A stretch of 64,000 nucleotides of DNA from Macrotis lagotis (taxonomy: Eukaryota; Chordata; Mammalia; Peramelemorphia; Peramelidae): positions 13,421,158 through 13,485,157 of the forward strand of contig NC_133659.1 of NCBI RefSeq assembly GCF_037893015.1, read 5' to 3'. The position numbers were made by a program, and so were the translations under genes. Shown here one piece after another: positions 60,260 to 64,000 of the stretch (positions within the stretch are counted from its first letter, which is position 1; each line of letters opens with the position of its first letter). Below the pieces are notes generated by a model. The model was not told where the DNA came from. It searched no databases and saw only the letters and a list, made by a program, of their open reading frames with translations.

Positions 60260-62340
60260 AGGAGCCCCAGGTAGGCAGCTTTCCAAGGACTAACCAATCA
60301 AGAGGTGGGATCATGGGTCACATCCCACAATAGCCACCTGAAGGATTTGTTCCAAAGCAGTCTTGTCCCATCCTTCATGGCCCACTATCAATGGCTATTC
60401 CCCCACTATCCACATTTCGCTTTCTGGTAACCAGTGATTCTGTTCAAGCTCCCATTCTGTTCCTGGCATGGACCCTTGTAGGCAAGTCTAATCTAACCAT
60501 GAAGTAAGAGCTCCAGCTGCCTGATGGGCACCATTCCCTTTCCCCACCCCAGATCATGCCACAGCTGTGGCAGAGCTTCTGTCTTTCAACATCCCATCCT
60601 CTTTCCTTTTTTTCCCCACTGAGACAGTCAGTCATAGGATAGATGAGCAGAAGGAATGGGAAGAGTTCTCACTGCATTTTTTTCCTGGTAAACCCTCCCC
60701 TCTTCTGAACTTCCTATTTCTCTCTCCTTTCAATCAACCAAACTTCATGAACCCAGACCATCCTCTATTCTTGCCCCTCCTGCCCCCAATGGATCCATTC
60801 TATGACCATATCTCATTTCCATCTCTGTCACTTCTCTCGCCTTCTTTTCTTTTTTTCTATAATCACACAGGATTCGAGCTCAGGTCCTCAGCACCTTCCA
60901 CCTAAACTCCTGAAGCAGACTCCTCCTAACTCAAATCTCTCCCCAAGTGGCACACTTCTGATGGTGTCACCCCTCTGAACCCCATCTCTAATGAACTCTG
61001 TGGCTACTGCCTCTAAAATTAAGTAGCATTTCACCTTTGTCTCATGCACACATAATTTCTTTTTGTTTTACAATGTATATATTGATATATAAAGGGTGCA
61101 GTAATATTACTACACAATTATGGAATTTATAAATAAATATACAAATATTGGGGGGCACATCCTCAAAAATGTCTTAATGATAAGCATGAGTTATGCTAAA
61201 AGTCTGAAGATCTCTGTTCCATTGACGACACCTCATTTGGCCCCAGATGCATTCACACTATTTAGAGCTATCAAATGAACCACACTAGTTATTCTAATCA
61301 CCATCAGTTTAGGGGTGCATTGACAAGAGGGAAGCAACAGTGTTGATTCTGAATTAAAACAACTGTAAACCAAAACCCCCTCATGCAGACCATGGCAGAA
61401 GCCTTAGAACAAACCCATCTTCTGCAGGTGCCTTCCCTCCATTAATACTGTCCAATACACTCTATAGATCTCCTACATATCTGCCCCCATTAGACTGGTA
61501 GTGATTACCCCAGTGCCTGGCCCATGGATTTAGGGTTCAAAGGATACAGAGGTCTTCTAGTCCATCCTCATTTTACAGAGGGGGGAACATGGACCCTTTG
61601 GGAGGAGGTCTCTCTTAGGGAGGTGAAATTCCTTGCTCAAGGTCAAGGAACATATAATAGGAGTAATCAAGTTGATTTGACGGGGGAATCTCCTCACTCC
61701 ATTTTCTACCATCTTTCTCTGTCAAACATTAAATCAGACTTAATGATGAAGTGGAGACATTCTGAGACCATAAAAGCTCCTTTTCAATGGTGTCTTTGGA
61801 AACAACCAGGTTCTCTTATCAACCTGGCAGTCACAGAATGTCCCTTCTACACAAAAGTGAAACTTGGGGATTTGCCCATGTTCTCACAGATAGGAAAGGG
61901 CAGGACTAGGGTGCAGATATACATCTGCTAACTCCAAGACTATTCATGACATGACCATCATACACAGCACCTCATAGGAAACTTTGCAGCAAAATATATC
62001 TGAATTCCACTCATTCTGATTTGGACCACTAATCAACAGAAGGTGCTGAGGAATCTAACATGAGAGAGAGAACCATGGGTCATTAAGAGGTCATTTCCAT
62101 TCCAACCCCAGGTACCTGAGAGCAAGGCTCCTCCCAAGGATGGATGGCCAACAGACCATCTCAAGGGAATGACCTCTACCCCAGGTGGATTTTAACCTTT
62201 CATTTAGATGCATACTCAGCCAAAAGCAACATGACGCAGAAGGATGATGGTCACACTTGGAAGTCAGGAGATCTGGGTTCAAAGTCCTGTCTTTCCAAAA
62301 TGAATGAAATATGAATTAGGCAACTAGAGCCCCAAACAGA
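60260..62340. other. Mostly unrecognised intronic stretch
   Basis: Faint MIR-like traces at 61540-61660 (-) and 62230-62300 (+, 'agatctgggttcaaagtcct'). The rest is unnamed. The 112- and 135-codon frames at 60567-60905 and 61524-61931 lack recognisable features. Confidence 0.4.
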
Positions 62341-62344
62341 TAAT

Positions 62345-64000
62345 ATAAACTACTACTTGGGAATCTACTCAGGAACTAAATGAACACAATACAAAATACT
62401 TTTCTCAAAATAAAGTCAAATCTAAACAATTGAAGAAATATTAATTGCTCATGAGTAGGTCAAATCAGTATTATAAAAATGAAAATTCTTCTAAATTAAG
62501 TTACTTATTGGTACTTATCCATACTAATTATTCAAATTACTCAAAAATTCTTTTATATAACTAGAAAAAAATCATAACACAATTAATTTGAAAGAAGAAA
62601 AGGTTAAGAATATCAAGAGAATCAATGAGGGAAAAAATGTGAAGGAAGATACAGTAGTACCAGACCTCAAACTGTATTACAAAGTGTTGTCATCAAAACA
62701 ATCTGGCACAACCTAAGAAACAGAGTGGTGGATGAGTGGCACTCACTGGGTATACATAATTAAGCTAGCGTTTGACAAACCCAAAGATCTAAACTTTTGG
62801 GACAAGAACTTGTTACTTGACAAAAATTGCTGGGCAAACTGAAAAGCAGTATGGCGGAAACTAGAAGCAGTTTCTCACACAATAAAAGGTAAAAATGGTA
62901 AAGAATGGATACATGATTCAGCCATGAAAATGGTAGAGAATAAGTAAAATAGAGGAAGATGGAAATAGTTTACTTGTAAAAATCTATGATAAGGGAAGAA
63001 ATTATGATAGAGAGAGAGAGACAGCATTATGGTAGGTAAAATGGGTAATTTTCATTATATCAAATTAAAAAAGAGGTGCACAAACAAAGCCAATGCTGCT
63101 AAAATTAGAAGGGAAACAGGAAACAGGAAGAAAAAAATGTATAGCAAGTTTCTCTGATAAAGGCCTCACTTCTTAAATATTATAAGGAATACAGATAATT
63201 CCCCATATGCTAAATGATCAAAGGATATGAACAGATAGCTTTCAGAAGAATAAATCAAAGTTATGTATAGTCATGTGAAAAAATGCTATAAATCACTATT
63301 GATTAGAAAAATATAAAATCAAAAACTCTGAGATACCACCTCCTACTTATCAGATTGCTTAATAAGAAAACAAAGATGGCAAATGTTGGAGGGATGTGTA
63401 AAAATAGGGACACTAATGTATTGTTGGCAGAGTTGTGAACTGATTACACCATTCTGAAGATCAAATTTGAATTGTACCAAAGGGTGATCAAACTCTGCAT
63501 ATCCTTTAACCCAGTAATAACACTAAGTCTGTACTCCAAAGAGATCAAATAAAAAGGAAAAGGACCTACGCATGCAAAATATTTAGAGCAGTTCTTTTTG
63601 TGATGACAAAAAATTGGAAATCAAGGGGAGATCAATTGGGGAATGGTTAAACAAATTGTGCTGGAATACTAATTATGGTGGAATTATGATGGAATATTAA
63701 TATTCTATAAGAAATGACAAGCATGGTACTTTCAGAAAAACCTGGGAAGACATGTATGAACTAAAATAAAATGATCAGAACCAGAACACTACACAATAAC
63801 AGTAATATTATTCAATAATCACCTGTGAATAATTTTCATCAATACAATGATCCAAAACAATTCTGAAGGACTTAGGACAAACTATCTACCACCAGAGGGG
63901 GAAAAATTGATGGTGTATGAATTCAGACATTCTTTTACTTTGTTATTATTTATTATCATTATTAGTTTATGTCTGTGTTTTCAAAGCACCTATGACCTTC
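62345..64000 (+). mobile_element. L1 LINE, 3' part of ORF2 and 3' UTR, inactive
   Basis: About 1.65 kb match the end of a marsupial-type L1, in order. It begins 'actcaggaactaaatgaaca', then 'aattgctcatgagtaggtca' and 'tcatcaaaacaatctggcac'. A translated piece, FDKPKDLNFWDKNLL, is typical of L1 ORF2. Next come 'aaggatatgaacagatagct', 'cactattgattagaaaaata', 'tgttggagggatgtgtaaaa' and 'gaaaaacctgggaagacatg'. The 3' UTR start is 'ctaccaccagaggg'. Stops and indels are scattered throughout and the 5' part is missing. It runs into the right edge. Confidence 0.85.

Larger units (their letters stand above)
29755..64000 (-). other. AK4: AK4 5'-side intron, partial (at least 34.2 kb)
   Basis: From the TAG acceptor at 29755 to the right edge I see no exon that could supply the AK4 start and P-loop. 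That exon is expected to be GC-rich and to end in phase 1. The rest of the window is therefore read as one intron. Unannotated unique DNA dominates at 38540-40170, 47620-49070, 51110-52700, 54130-56330, 58170-59070 and 60260-62340. Confidence 0.75.

Overview
This window is nuclear DNA from a mammal, almost certainly a marsupial. It holds the 3' part of one gene, AK4 (mitochondrial adenylate kinase 4), on the minus strand. The marsupial call rests on repeats. There are many tRNA-headed SINEs of the MAR1/WSINE type, whose bodies read 'gcagctaggtgg', 'cagacacttaataat' and 'ccattgccttgcaaaa'. There are SINEs with an RTE-like tail ('gttcagccatgtctgactc'). Two L1 3' ends resemble the marsupial type. 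Old MIR-like and L2-like relics are everywhere. I cannot name the species.

Layout, in gene order (right to left): first intron in view, 29755 to beyond 64000; exon 29635-29754; 20.5-kb intron 9099-29634; exon 8926-9098; 2.1-kb intron 6839-8925; exon 6720-6838; 2.5-kb intron 4202-6719; final coding exon 4090-4201, ending in TGA; then 3' UTR or flank, 1-4089. Every boundary has AG/GT signals, and the splice phases (1, 1, 0, 2) join into one frame. The four exons give an unbroken reading frame of about 174 codons, matching AK4 from about residue 49 to the stop. The exon with the start codon and P-loop is not in the window and should lie beyond the right edge. The encoded part covers the second half of the NMP-binding region, the LID and the C-terminal core, and carries the Gln (about residue 159) that distinguishes AK4 from AK3.

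Everything else is intronic or flanking. I see no second protein-coding gene, no recognisable tRNA, rRNA or snRNA gene, no provirus and no CpG-island promoter. The remaining content is interspersed repeats (SINEs with clear target-site duplications at 1858-2010 and 15654-15816, L2-like tails, L1 3' ends at 52720-53762 and 62345-64000), many microsatellites, several long purine or pyrimidine tracts, and one degenerate minisatellite with a period of about 39 bp at 6276-6580 in the last AK4 intron. Long open frames elsewhere come from simple repeats or repeat tails.

I found no convincing undescribed biological system. The items most worth checking are the 39-bp minisatellite, the array of LINE tails at 57540-58165, the CpG-richer minus-strand patch near 47880-48120, the repeat-poor blocks at 22040-23300 and 32340-33130, and the altered C-terminus of AK4.
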